From Acanthochlamys bracteata (taxonomy: Eukaryota > Streptophyta > Magnoliopsida > Pandanales > Velloziaceae): a DNA stretch of 64,000 bases. The stretch is from the NCBI GenBank assembly GCA_019914995.1, contig CM034130.1:7440001-7504000 (forward strand). Direction: 5' to 3'. The position numbers and the translations under genes are program-made. The number at the start of each line of letters is the position of its first letter. Position 1 is the stretch's first letter. Below are positions 53,479 to 64,000 of the stretch, piece after piece. The notes under the pieces were generated by a model, which did no database searches, was not told the origin of the DNA, and was given only the letters and a program-made list of their open reading frames with translations.

Positions 53479-54059
53479 CAATTCTTTATGTTCTTCATTA
53501 CTGAATTTAAATTATATTCCAAAATAATAATGTTAGTTGGACTTTTTATTTGTTGACTTTTATATTGTTGGGTTGAAAAAATTGTATTCGAGCAAAAGAC
53601 TATTTGAATATGTTTTTTTAAAAAGTTATTAGTTTATTAATTTATATTTTAAATAATTTTTAATATTTTATTAAAAAAATTAAAATTTAAAAATTATATA
53701 AAATTCAATTGTTCAAGTATGGTAATGGTCTAGTTAGCAACGGTATCTTTGCCAATATACCTACACGGCTACACCTTTCCGATGATGTTCTCAAAAGAAA
53801 AAATAGTATTATCATTAATTACATAGCAAGCGCGACAAAAGAAAGGCAAGTATATAATATTATATTGAATTTTGTATATAAAAGATTTCTATAATGGCCA
53901 TAATATTGAAATTGAAGTTTAATTTTGTTTGAAATAAATTAGAAATAAATTATAATAATTTTAAAGTATAATTCTGATTTTTATTTGTTATGAAGAAAAA
54001 TAAACTTTCGGGCATTTTAAGCACACACTAATCGTTCTTCATACGTGGCTCATTGGCTG
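53479..54059. other. AT-rich intergenic stretch
   Basis: No gene or repeat ends are seen. The frame at 53709-53894 has no family resemblance and I take it as chance. Confidence 0.4.
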
Positions 54060-54316
54060 CGTTTGGCACTGCTTATCATAAGTAATTTTTTAACTTTTTT
54101 TTATTTTATATTTTTTAATACATATTTTATAAGTATTTAAAAAATTTATTTAAAAATTTTGATAGTGTAAAAAAATTTTACGAAGTGAGATCTTTTTATT
54201 ACATATTTTTATTATTTTTTTGAAAGTAAAAAAAATAAAACTCGTTTTTCAAAAAAAATAAAAATACCTTCTATTTTAAAAAAATTCTATTTCATAAGCA
54301 CTACCAAACGTCCCTA
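54060..54316. mobile_element. MITE, GTTTGG-end family, copy A
   Basis: Begins CGTTTGGCACTGCTTAT and ends CATAAGCACTACCAAACGTCC; the ends are inverted copies. The interior contains TTTTACGAAGTGAGATCTTT followed by TTATTACATATTTTTATTAT and CTCGTTTTTCAAAA. A second copy starts about 350 bases downstream in the same orientation, and a third lies in eIF3a intron 7. Confidence 0.75.
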
Positions 54317-54406
54317 AATAGAAGAGCTAGAACTACTATAGTGATCAGTATTCGGCCCACTTATTCTCAAGAATCGGCCTATGGGTCTTGTGACTATGTT
54401 AAGAGG

Positions 54407-54652
54407 CTTTTTGGCGTAGCTTACATAACTTTTTTTCATTTCATATTTTTCTATATATATCTTATAAGTATATAAAAAATTTATTTAAAAATTTAGAAAG
54501 TGTAGAAATATTTTACGAAGTGAGATCTTTTTATTGCATATTTTTATTATTTTTTTAAAAATAAAAAAAATAAAGCTCATTTCTCAAAAAAAACAAAAAT
54601 ACCTTCTATTTCAGAAAAACTTCATTTCATAAGCACTCCCAAACAACCCCTA
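54407..54652. mobile_element. MITE, GTTTGG-end family, copy B
   Basis: Same interior word order as copy A (TTTTACGAAGTGAGATCTTT is identical) and the same right end CATAAGCACTCCCAAACAAC. The left end is more worn (TTTTGGCGTAGCTTACATAA). Direct orientation relative to copy A. Confidence 0.75.
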
Positions 54653-55839
54653 ACAGCATTTGCAACAAAGGCATTCTACATAATTTGCGCAATCAGCCAT
54701 TTAGTTTCAATATAAACGCCGGAGCATCTCGGCATGAAACGGCACCAATAATTAACCTTCTCTAAATTGTCAAGGTACGGTTATATAGTTATTTTGACTT
54801 TTCTTTCTGTACTTAGATGATAAAATATTTTTACTTAGATAAAATATTTAGAATATAATAGAATATTCTAAACTCTTACAATATCAGGCAATAAATTTAT
54901 AAAATAATATAGAATATTCTAGATAATTAAAATATTTAAAAGATAGAAATTTTTTTACGGAATATTATGTAAAAAAATTTTAGATCAAATATTCACTATA
55001 GGTTTGATCAAAAAAATCTCCACCGTCCGTTGAAAAGATAGAATGTATAAATAAAAATACAATGCTTTTATTTAGAATTATCAAGCAAATCAAGTAAAAA
55101 TCTTTATAACAAATCGTGAGTGTTGTAATAAATATATGATTAAGTACTGTATTAGTCTACACAAATTTTTTTAGCTATTTTTAATAATTCATTTGGAATA
55201 AAGAATTGACTTAGTCACAAAATATATGGTTAAGTACCGTATTAGTCAAAATAAAATTCTAAATCCGTGATAATGAATAGATGTTTATCTTTCTCATAAA
55301 AGGGCACCATTTGCAATGAAGGCACTCAAGCTTTACGAGTGTTTATCACTCTCAAAAGATTTCTCAATTTCAAAAATTATATACATAATTTTAGATTTTC
55401 TTTGATTTAGAAAATACGGTTGAAAATAGATCATGAATAATTATGTGTATAATTTTTATTTCTTAAATATTTATAAACTAAGATACTTAAAAAAAAATTA
55501 TGAAAAGTTTTTTTGCATAAGCACCGCCAAACGTCTAAACTTAAACTACTGAAATTAATCAAAATGGTCCGTTATTGCAAGTATTTTCTAATCTCACGTT
55601 GTGTTGCGGCATAACGCTTTCGTGTTCCGAGATCCCGGGATTTGAAATCTATAAATACCTACCCTCCCTTTCTTCTTTCTCTTTATTCTCGCCGGTTCTT
55701 CTCATCTTCTTTCTTTTTTTCACGAACTCCACAACACACCATTCAATCAACTCAACTCACCCGATCGATTCCATTTCTTCTCTCTGAAACAAAACCTAGT
55801 TCCTGATCTCTCTCTCCTTCGATTGCAACTCCGACTCAC
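54653..55839. other. Pyruvate kinase upstream region
   Basis: AT-rich to about 55540; the segment ending AAAGTTTTTTTGCATAAGCACCGCCAAACGTCT at 55535 looks like the right end of a further, worn MITE. From 55560 the sequence turns into the pyruvate kinase promoter and leader, with CT-rich runs (TTCTTTCTCTTTATTCTCG). Confidence 0.5.
55650..55657 (+). promoter_or_regulatory. TATA box of pyruvate kinase
   Basis: TATAAATA in the context GAAATCTATAAATACCTACC, followed by CT-rich leader sequence. It lies 190 bases before the ATG, giving a leader of about 155 nt. Confidence 0.6.
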
Positions 55840-58800
55840 ATGATGCAAGGTGGCCAAATGCTAATGGACGAGCCCGCTCGGCTTGCATCCGTTATCATGC
55901 CTCCCAAATCCGTAAGATCCTTCTCCGATTTCAAAATTTTGAAGAATTTATGGTGTTTTTTTAATGATTGCGTATTGCTACAGATCAGCTAGTACATATT
56001 AATAAGTTTTACTTAGACGAGGGATAGCTGATTAATAAGTTTTGTTCTTCTTTTATTGCTAATATGTGAAGACGGATCTAGATTCTAACTGGAGTGGAAT
56101 AATTGTTATTTTAGTTTCCTGAAGTCTGGGAGGGAGGCTTTATTACGTTGGTTTTTAATTGCAGAGTTCATTCCCATCACTGACCAGAATTGTTGGTACT
56201 CTTGGACCAAAATCACATACTGTTGAAGTGATTGAGGATTGTTTGAAAGCTGGAATGTCAGGTTTGCATTTCCAATGACTCTAGCTTGGAATCCAGAAGT
56301 GGATGCCAATCGTGCCATGCTAAATGCTGACACTATTTTTTTTTTCTGAAACTTGTAGTTGCACGCTTTGATTTTTCCTGGTCAAATGGAGATTACCATC
56401 AAGAAACTGTTGATAATTTGAGAGCTGCTATGAAGAACACAAATAAGTTGTGTGCTGTAAGTGGCTAATTACTTTCTCATCTCAAAATATTTTGAATTCA
56501 ATTTTCTGGGAATATGCAGCAGGTTGATTATTTTACCCCCATGGATTTCAGTACTTTCAAATATTGTGAAGCATTATGTAAATATTTGCATTGAGAGTAT
56601 GTGATAGACAGTTTGCTGCTTATACATTTCGTTTGAGAGTTTATGAATCAAGATTGGACTGTGAAACTGTATGTTAGCCATCCATTCTTGTCACGGTTTC
56701 TCGAAGTGATTGTTTCTACTCTGTCTATTCTACTGGATGCTTTTGCCATGGTTATGATACTAACACGGAACATGCCATCTCTGTGTTAGTGTTTCTAAAT
56801 AATCAAATTTAGTTATTGGAAGATTTTTATAAGAAGTAACCAATGTAGTGTATATAGGCAAAATGGAGCATTTTAATGGCTGCCAACTGATTAAGCTCAT
56901 CCATTTGCTTTTTGTTTGATGCAGTGTGCCTATCTTAGAGCGACCTAATCCTTTCACCGAGCTGTCTTCTCATCTTTCCTAACAAAATGCTTGCATGTGT
57001 GCCTGGTTGATAAATGCATGCAGTAGACAACTTGAGGCAAAGCAGTGGTAGAAGCAGAGTCATGATTCGAGGAACATCAAGATTCTAGATGTTTACAAGT
57101 ATCGAAAATTACCTTAAACAGGGTTAAAATTTGAGAAGCATCATAAGTGTTCATAATCAAGGGATTATTTGTATCTGATGAAAAGAGCTATGACAAGCAA
57201 CTACTTAGAGAAACAGGAAGAAAGATCATGAATAGGAGACTCAGGATAACTGTATAATTAAATAGGTTCGCATTTTTCCTTTTAGAAGTTTATTTGGTTG
57301 GATCTTGCATTGAAGTATTATGTGGTTTGCCCACGCTATATTGAAGTAGGCAGTATCCTCTATGACAACTAAGATTGTAAGCTTCAATTCGTTACCGGAA
57401 TGTAGACATCTGATAATGGAATACAGTCAATATATTATGATATTTTCAAATCTTTAAAGTGTAACTCCAAATCTCAAATTTGCAATCAGTTCGCCTAAGT
57501 AGCAAAGAACTATGTGAATGGGTTGGTAAGGGGTAACTCTTTAGATCTATGAACTTCACCTTTCTACAGACAATGGAAACACCCATGTGTTGTTGTTTGT
57601 GCGCAGTCATCAGTTTGCTTTCTGCAAGATACTGTCGAATGCTTAGAGAAATGTGAGTATAATTTGATATAAGTATATTATTTTAAGCATCTTTTCTCTA
57701 CTGTCACAGGTGATGCTCGATACTGTTGGCCCAGAACTTAAAGTCAGCAATGATAGCGGAAATCCAATTGAGTTGAAAGCTGATGATCATGTCACTCTGA
57801 CTCCTGACCTTTCCACATCTCCATCCTCTACAATTTTGCCAGTCAATTTTCCTGCCCTAGCTAAGGTACAGGAGATTTGTTAAGTTCAAGTGCTTTAATA
57901 GTTAACAGTTTATACTTTTCTGACATCAATGAAATTACTTGGAACAGCAATTAATTTCTCAATTTGCACTTCAATGGAAATAAGTTTAGCTAAGTATACC
58001 TGCAGAACTCTAAAGTTAGAAGCTTTAAGATGTATGTATGCACTTGTCGACATTTGAGCAAGTTACTTGCATGACGTCACCATCAGTGTGAATATGTGTG
58101 TGGATACTCTTGCTAATATGAAACAGAGAAGGTATAGGGTTTAGTTCGTCTCTTCTTTTCTATTTATGAATTGGGCATTTTGATTTATACCTTTCTCCCC
58201 TTGTGTTTTATATTGAAGTACAGGCTGTTAAACAGGGGGACATGATTTTCATCGGGCAGTATCTCTTCACAGGAAGTGAGACAACTTCTGTATGGCTAGA
58301 GGTGAATGCCTTGTTTTGCATCAACCTCTCATGTGATGAGTGTACAATAAGCTCTTATTCTAGTGCAGATTTTATGGGATTAAAATTTCCTTCTTAGGTA
58401 TTGAGAACAAATGATGAAGACATAACTTGTCTTGTGAAGAATAGTGCTACACTTGCAGGCACAATTTTCACTATGCATGTTTCAGAAGTGCCAATAAACT
58501 TGCCCACCCTTACTGACTCTGATAAGCAGGTTACTCCATCCCTTCTATTATCAGCTATCGAGTCCTTAGGCTTAATGCAAATTTGCGTTTTATATTACAT
58601 TAACGAATTAAATCTATTGTTATGTTTGTGAAATATAATGGTGAGATTTGGATATATTCAAATTGATGAAGAATTTTGATTTCTATGTGGGCATATTGCA
58701 TGCTACAATGGTATAAAATTTACGCTCCAGATATAGCAATGTTAACACAAACGTGAAACTACTTTAGTTAGTGAATTACAAATTTATGGTTCCTGAAGCA

Positions 58801-61800
58801 TTTGAATGATTGTATACTGCTTGGAATCTTCCTCTTACGGCCTTTTGGTGAAGTAAGCTTTCACGTCAATGTTATTTGATTTTAGCTTAGTTAATATGAG
58901 TTCCTTCAGTCAATATCATGTCAACTAAAGGTTTGATATCTTCTCTAGTTGCTCTAGGATTTGAAGTTTAGATGAAACCATATTGTCTTGGAGGCTCACT
59001 GTGCCATATTTTTTGCGTTTCAAAAGTCTCATTGTTCTTTTTTCGTAGGTTATCTCAACTTGGGGATGCCGGAATAATGTTGATATAATTTCTCTGTCTT
59101 TCACCCGGCATGCAGAAGATGTGAGAGAGGTTTGTGAATTTTAGCTTTAATTCTTTGTGCCTCTGATGCTATTAATGGCACATAAATCATGAAACAAATT
59201 TTTTTGGAATTCTTATCGTTTTGCTAATTATCTTTTAATCCATTTGTAGAATCACTTTACTGAGGTGTCAATCTTATTAACAGCTTCAGTTTTGTTTAAT
59301 GATGTGCAGTTTCTGCAGCAATATTTTTAAAGTTACAAACTCTCACCTTTTGGGACGTTCTAATGTCAAATTGTGATGCTTTAACTTTCAGACCAACTAG
59401 TTCTTGACACAACGGCATGCGTAGTTACTAGCGTATTCACATAGTCAAGTACTTAACATATGGACTATCTATCAAACTACAACTACATACAGTATTGACT
59501 GTACACAGTATAGAATAATATCGGAACCTGGCTGAAGAAAAGCATAACATTTTGTATAGTAAGTGTGTAAGCATTAAACCTTAACGTGGTTTGCATCTGA
59601 AGCAGATCGCACATTTTGCATCTCACTCACTTCTCTTTGATGTCAAGTGTTAATTTAGTTTGACATGTGTCCTTCTACTGGATGTCCTGACTGAGCAATA
59701 GCATACTAGAAGCAGTAATTTGCTTAGAATGGCTTCTTGAGATGCATAATATCTGATATCTGATCCTAGTTAATCTGTGCAGCTTCGATCTTTTCTTGAA
59801 AGCCAGGAGCTTCTTGAAACACAGATTTATGCGAAAATTGAAAATGTTGAGGTAAGTGGGGTCATTCCTATGATGAACATTGTGCTCTTTTTCTGTTTAA
59901 GAAAGTCTAAGGAGATTGTGCTAATCAGTGGTCTCTCGAAAATTTTTTGGTTGCCCATTTTGCATTATTTTATACACTAAGTGCTTTCTGTGGCTCCCTG
60001 ACTTTAAATTTATCACTTTATAGGGCTTGAAGCATTTTGATGAAATTCTCCAAGAAGCAGATGCAATCATCCTTTCTCGGGGGAATCTAGGGATTGACCT
60101 TCCTCCAGAAAAGGTCTGAAACTTCTTGTGCTCCAAGTTTTCATGACGTGTTTTTTCAGCATTTCTGCATCCAGTATTATGCACTACAGTATAAACATAT
60201 AGTACCTGATCCAGTTAGGAATTGGCTCTGTTTGAAAATGAATTTTTTTTATTTTCTTTTGTTAGTGGGGGTACTGGACAGCAACAAGTTTTTTAAACTG
60301 GCTATCATCTAAGGACATAAATTTGTTCTATCCAGGCCTCCACAGAAAGCTCTTATGTGCATACATAAAGCATGAAATTGACTTTACTCTTTAGCAGAGC
60401 AGATGCAACAATATGATAAATCAAGTTAATTGTTCTAGAAATGAAATTGCATCAACAGTTTCGTACTATATTTTAATCTTATTTCTGTTCTTTTGGAAAA
60501 CAAAGATAGCGTTCCTTCCCTTCTCATTGATGTGTCCCATGGTAATCATAAGGTCACTGAATCAATGGATCTCATAATGGAAACTTCTGCTCTTTGTATC
60601 TTATAACAATTTCTTGCTCTCAAATTTGTACTCCGTGGGGTTTTCAGGTATTCTTATTCCAGAAGTCTGGTATTCGAAAATGCAATATGGTTGGGAAGCC
60701 TGCAATAGTTACTAGAGTGGTAGACAGTATGGTTGATAACCTTCGCCCTACTCGTGCAGAAGCAACTGATGTCGCAAATGCAGTACTTGATGGTTCGCAA
60801 ATCCTTAGAATATTGATATTATAATACACTCTGCAAACATTATAGTCTAATGGTATCAAGATTACCTTGACTGTCTGCAGGGACCGATGGCATTTTGTTA
60901 GGTGCTGAGACACTAAGAGGGCTCTACCCTGTTGATGCTATAAAGACTGTAGGCAGAATATGTATAGAAGTATGTTACTCCACTGATGTTTATATAGCTA
61001 AATTCTGTAATATAAATTAGAAATTTCTAGCATGTAGTTCTGGGGATCAACAGTACCAGGAAACAACTTCAAAACCTATTAATATGCATTCTGTCTTGTT
61101 CATAGGCAGAAAGCGTCTGCAATCAGTATCGTCAGTTTAAGAAAATAATAAAATATGTTGGAGAACCAATGGCCCATCCAGAGTCTATTGCATCATCAGC
61201 TGTAAGTCATGCCCCATACTGTTAGATATCAGCATTTCTCCTTTAGCATCATTAAAAAATTTCTTGTGCTGTTTCCTATAATTTGTGAAGGTCCGTGCCG
61301 CAATTAAAGTAAATGCAGCTGTTATCATTGTATTGACCTCCTCAGGCAGAGGTGCCAGGTACTATTTTGTCTTCTGTTTCTTCTTTATCTAAAAACTTAA
61401 GTTGTATAGTACCTCCTCCGATAATCTTTTGACTGTTCAACATGATGATTTGTTTCGATGAAGGTTCTCATTAACTGAGTAGTTGTTGAACTTGTATCAT
61501 AGGTTGATTGCAAAATATAGGCCCTCAATGCCTGTATTGGCTGTAATTCGCGCAGATTCTAATCCAAACTCATCAGAACAAATCTCTTCTGGCACTATGA
61601 AGGTATCTAGGAGTGATATATAGTGCCTCAACCCATACTAATTTAGCATCTAGCCAGTGTGGTCGCTCTCTTTATGCTAAGTGGTTTAAAAAGTTTGCAC
61701 AAAGATAACCTGCAAATCTGTGCTTTGACTAATAAGATATTTTCCACTCTGATATACTTACAAGAATCATACTAACAAAGTAATATTTATCTTCCCTGCA

Positions 61801-62180
61801 GGCCAGGCAATTGCTTGCGGTTAGAGGAATTTTTCCTATCTTGGGTAATCCTAAAACGGTAAGATGTGTTTTCTAAGATGTTTAACACAAATTAGATAGT
61901 TACAAATGTTGCTTGAGAGTCTCCCTTTAATCTATGTTAAAACAAAAAGGTATGATTTAATTATTCTGACAACTGTCATGAGTTTCTATCCGTTGGCAAC
62001 TAAGCTTAATGATTTGCCTGTCAGGCTGGTTCTGAGATAGCAAATGAGGAAGCAAGCATTAGCCTCGCCTTGGATTATGGCATGTCGATTGGCTTAATAA
62101 AGCCTCACGACCGGGCAGTAATATTTCAAAAGATAGGGGATTCATCTGTTGTGAAGATTATCGAGTGTGATAATTTGTGA
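55840..62180 (+). CDS. Cytosolic pyruvate kinase, divergent plant clade
   Basis: Sixteen exons: 55840-55911, 56165-56261, 56359-56456, 57710-57865, 58224-58301, 58398-58529, 59049-59129, 59783-59851, 60024-60113, 60648-60792, 60881-60969, 61106-61201, 61291-61358, 61503-61602, 61802-61858 and 62025-62180; 1584 nt, 527 residues. No transit peptide, so cytosolic. It makes pyruvate and ATP from phosphoenolpyruvate and ADP in glycolysis. The barrel shows [11 protein letters not shown] (about 31), the B domain at about 90-190, the catalytic-lysine block [11 protein letters not shown], then [40 protein letters not shown] and [12 protein letters not shown]. Several motifs differ from ordinary pyruvate kinase: [13 protein letters not shown] in place of the usual RLNFSHG block, and [12 protein letters not shown] in place of SGETAxGxYP. 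This matches, from memory, the Arabidopsis At3g52990/At2g36580 clade. Tandem ATG codons start the frame. Confidence 0.94.
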
Positions 62181-62414
62181 CAGGCTTATGGCACTCAACC
62201 TTTGCAACGAAAAGGTTCAATTGCTTGCCGTTTCACGTTCTCTCCATTTTTTTTAGACATCTTTATATTATTACTACTGCAACTGCAAAGCTTACGTCTA
62301 ACTTTTTTTTTTTTAAAAATATTTTTGAGAAACATTAAAGTTAAAGATCAATAGTACATGTTTTTATTCAACTGAACTTTCCTTTTTCGCTATTCAATTG
62401 GTATAATGTATACA
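62181..62414. other. Pyruvate kinase 3' UTR
   Basis: Short 3' flank with a T run at 62304-62313. Nothing else seen. Confidence 0.5.
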
Positions 62415-62735
62415 TCAGTCTATATGGTTATTTGAATACCAACACATAGATGATGCAGCAAATTGAAAATAATATAACCATATCAGCTGGCAACCGCTCC
62501 CAGTTTCTGGCATATTGCTCGTACAGGTCCTCAAGCTTCCTCCGCATCTGTGCAGCTCTGCAGCTCTCTGCTTCTTGCTCTCTTCGTTGCTTAACACTTC
62601 GTACGCCTCTCGCAGGTGCTGAACTTTTGTGTGGCCGTCTTCAATAGTAAGGATACTGTATTTGAATGTCACTCTTCTGACAACTTCCTGTGCGCTGCTT
62701 TAATCTCTTCCATTTCAGCATCCACTGGAACTCCT
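62415..62735 (-). pseudogene. J-domain fragment, NdhT (CRRJ)-like
   Basis: Read on the minus strand from about 62735: GVPVDAEMEEIKAAHRKLSE, then a stop in that frame where a J domain should go on to the HPD motif. In the next frame the sense resumes as KVQHLREAYEVLSNEES, and in a third as RRKLEDLYEQYARNWERLPA before the frame runs out. The order matches plant NdhT/CRRJ, a DnaJ-like subunit of the chloroplast NDH complex, and the HPD motif itself is lost at the break. No transit peptide, later domain or membrane helix was found around it. It is a truncated, frame-broken copy. Confidence 0.65.
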
Positions 62736-63694
62736 AGGAATTTAATTCATGCCAATAAAATACTCAGAAATATATAATGAACTACTAGGAAATAGGAACT
62801 TTCCTCTTGTACAAAGTCGAAGAAAAGAAGATCTATATGCTTTTTCCTTGAAGCGAAAAAACATAAAATTAGCAAGCAAGGGAAAGAAACAAAGGTTCGC
62901 TGGTATTGGGTTGTCAATGATTTGGTGAGTTGCTGGCTAAACACTATTCAGAGAATCTGATGCAGTGGAACGCACAAAGAATCCATGCTTCAGATGCCTC
63001 TGCCTTTTGCTAAGAAAACAGAAGGAGAAGCACGGAACGGCTGTTGAACTCATGAATCTCTATATGAATAATGGAGAGCCACAACTCCCCTCTCACGAGC
63101 TGAGTCTTGCTTCTGACAAATATACGGGAATGGAAAACATTGGTTAAAGCTAGAGATGTGTTTTACTTGTGAGCCCCAGAAAATTTTGATCCCCTAATAC
63201 TTTTGAGCCCCAGAAGACTTGCAATTACGTACAGTATATCCAGTTAGCTGTAATCACACAACAAATTAATAGAATGTGGTGATATATGACTTATGTCGAT
63301 TGCTAACAATCTAGCTAACTTTGACATTATCAAGACTTTCTTGGAAAATTGGTTTCTGTTATTTGTGGTGATCATCGCAGGCGTCGACTGGACTTGTAGT
63401 CCATTTCAGTAGCGATCGTAACGTGTTTGACTAAATGCTTGAGAAGACGGCAGGTAAATATGTTAAGACTTGATTTGCTAGGGTGCCAACACCTGGAGAA
63501 TATTTGTTGACAAATTCAAAATTAAATTACTTTAATTTCTTATATTTTGGAAATAAAATAAAATAAATAATCACATAATCTAATTTATGTTGACTTACAT
63601 GATAATAAACTCGGCAGAGAAAGACTGTGCTATAAGTTTTTTTTCTAGCAATTAAGTTGCTGAAAATGGAAAATATCAACATATGAATTGAGAA
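62736..63694. other. Gap between the NdhT relic and TH1
   Basis: No intact gene is seen. The plus-strand frame at 62965-63147 (starting MERTKNPCFRCLCLLLRKQK) has no family resemblance. A short direct repeat GAGCCCCAGAA occurs at about 63172 and 63205. The last 250 bases are probably TH1 3' UTR. Confidence 0.4.
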
Positions 63695-64000
63695 TCAATT
63701 TGCCAGTGATAATACATCCATCAGGGAAGACTTCAATATTCTGGTCTCGTCTGCAATGTTCTCCCTGTCGAAGAGAGCAGAGACAACTGCGACGCCTTTC
63801 AGATTTGGAACACCGATTTCCATAACAGTACGAGCATTTTTGCCATTAATGCCTCCTATTGCAACTACAGGCAACTTTGAAGCCAAGCAGACAGTTTTTA
63901 AGCCTTCCGGTCCAACAGTATGGTTCCCTGCCTTGGTGTTGGTTGGGAAAACACCTCCACAGCCGATGTAGTCCGCACCATCGGTCAATGCCTTCTCTGC
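63695..64000 (-). CDS. TH1: Thiamine monophosphate synthase TH1, C-terminal part (partial)
   Basis: Minus-strand frame open from the right edge of the window to a stop at 63695-63697, about 101 residues. It holds the end of the ThiE barrel: [40 protein letters not shown] and [13 protein letters not shown]. In plants this domain is fused to a HMP-P kinase in one chloroplast protein, TH1, which phosphorylates HMP-P and then couples HMP-PP to the thiazole phosphate to make thiamine phosphate. The kinase half and the start lie beyond the window. The frame carries no intron here. The GPEGLK and AIGGI loops bind the phosphate of the substrate in ThiE structures. Confidence 0.92.
   Translation of the reverse strand, partial: AEKALTDGADYIGCGGVFPTNTKAGNHTVGPEGLKTVCLASKLPVVAIGGINGKNARTVMEIGVPNLKGVAVVSALFDRENIADETRILKSSLMDVLSLAN

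Overview
The window is nuclear DNA from a flowering plant, most likely a eudicot. Genes are split into many short exons by AT-rich GT-AG introns, non-genic sequence is very AT-rich, and the products are plant-specific: chloroplast-targeted lumen and FtsH-like proteins, a PLS-class PPR protein, a GUX xylan glucuronosyltransferase, a LAZ1/DUF300 membrane protein and plant-type TH1. I cannot name the species. Most ORFs over 60 codons are fragments of exons or chance frames, so I rebuilt the gene models by joining exons at splice sites that keep the frame and restore family motifs.

Layout. 1-984 (+): 3' end of an FTSHI5-like plastid gene. 2347-4080 (-): PPD4-like thylakoid lumen PsbP-domain protein. 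6123-12345 (+): complete eIF3 subunit a, 13 exons. 13345-14781 (+): intronless PPR gene. 14782-16746: no intact gene, only short decayed-looking frames. 16747-20498 (-): serine carboxypeptidase-like protein, 10 exons. 22523-25385 (-): plastid RimP-like ribosome maturation factor. 25386-28075: AT-rich, with transposon-like sequence and an unidentified gene fragment. 28076-31215 (-): GUX3-like glucuronosyltransferase. 31216-34860: repeats and MITE-like elements. 36406-40100 (+): LAZ1 homologue. 42077-44538 (-): DUF218 membrane protein. 45213-49289 (-): intron-containing dead copy of the nucleostemin GTPase NSN1. 50055-52786 (-): small ULP1-type cysteine protease. 52787-55839: several MITE-like elements. 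55840-62180 (+): cytosolic pyruvate kinase of a divergent plant clade, 16 exons. About 62415-62735 (-): frame-broken fragment of an NdhT-like J-domain gene. 63695 to the end (-): 3' end of thiamin synthesis gene TH1.

The genes are unrelated housekeeping and organelle genes and form no operon or cluster. From memory, four of them (PPD4, RimP-like, GUX3, LAZ1H1) have Arabidopsis counterparts close together on chromosome 1 (the At1g77 region), so the block looks like ancestral synteny with insertions. I found no clearly new biological system. The best leads are the NSN1 pseudogene, a long fold-back element at 33929-34308, perfect hairpins after eIF3a and in the NSN1 pseudogene tail, a recurrent MITE family, and a possible C/D snoRNA near 41270.
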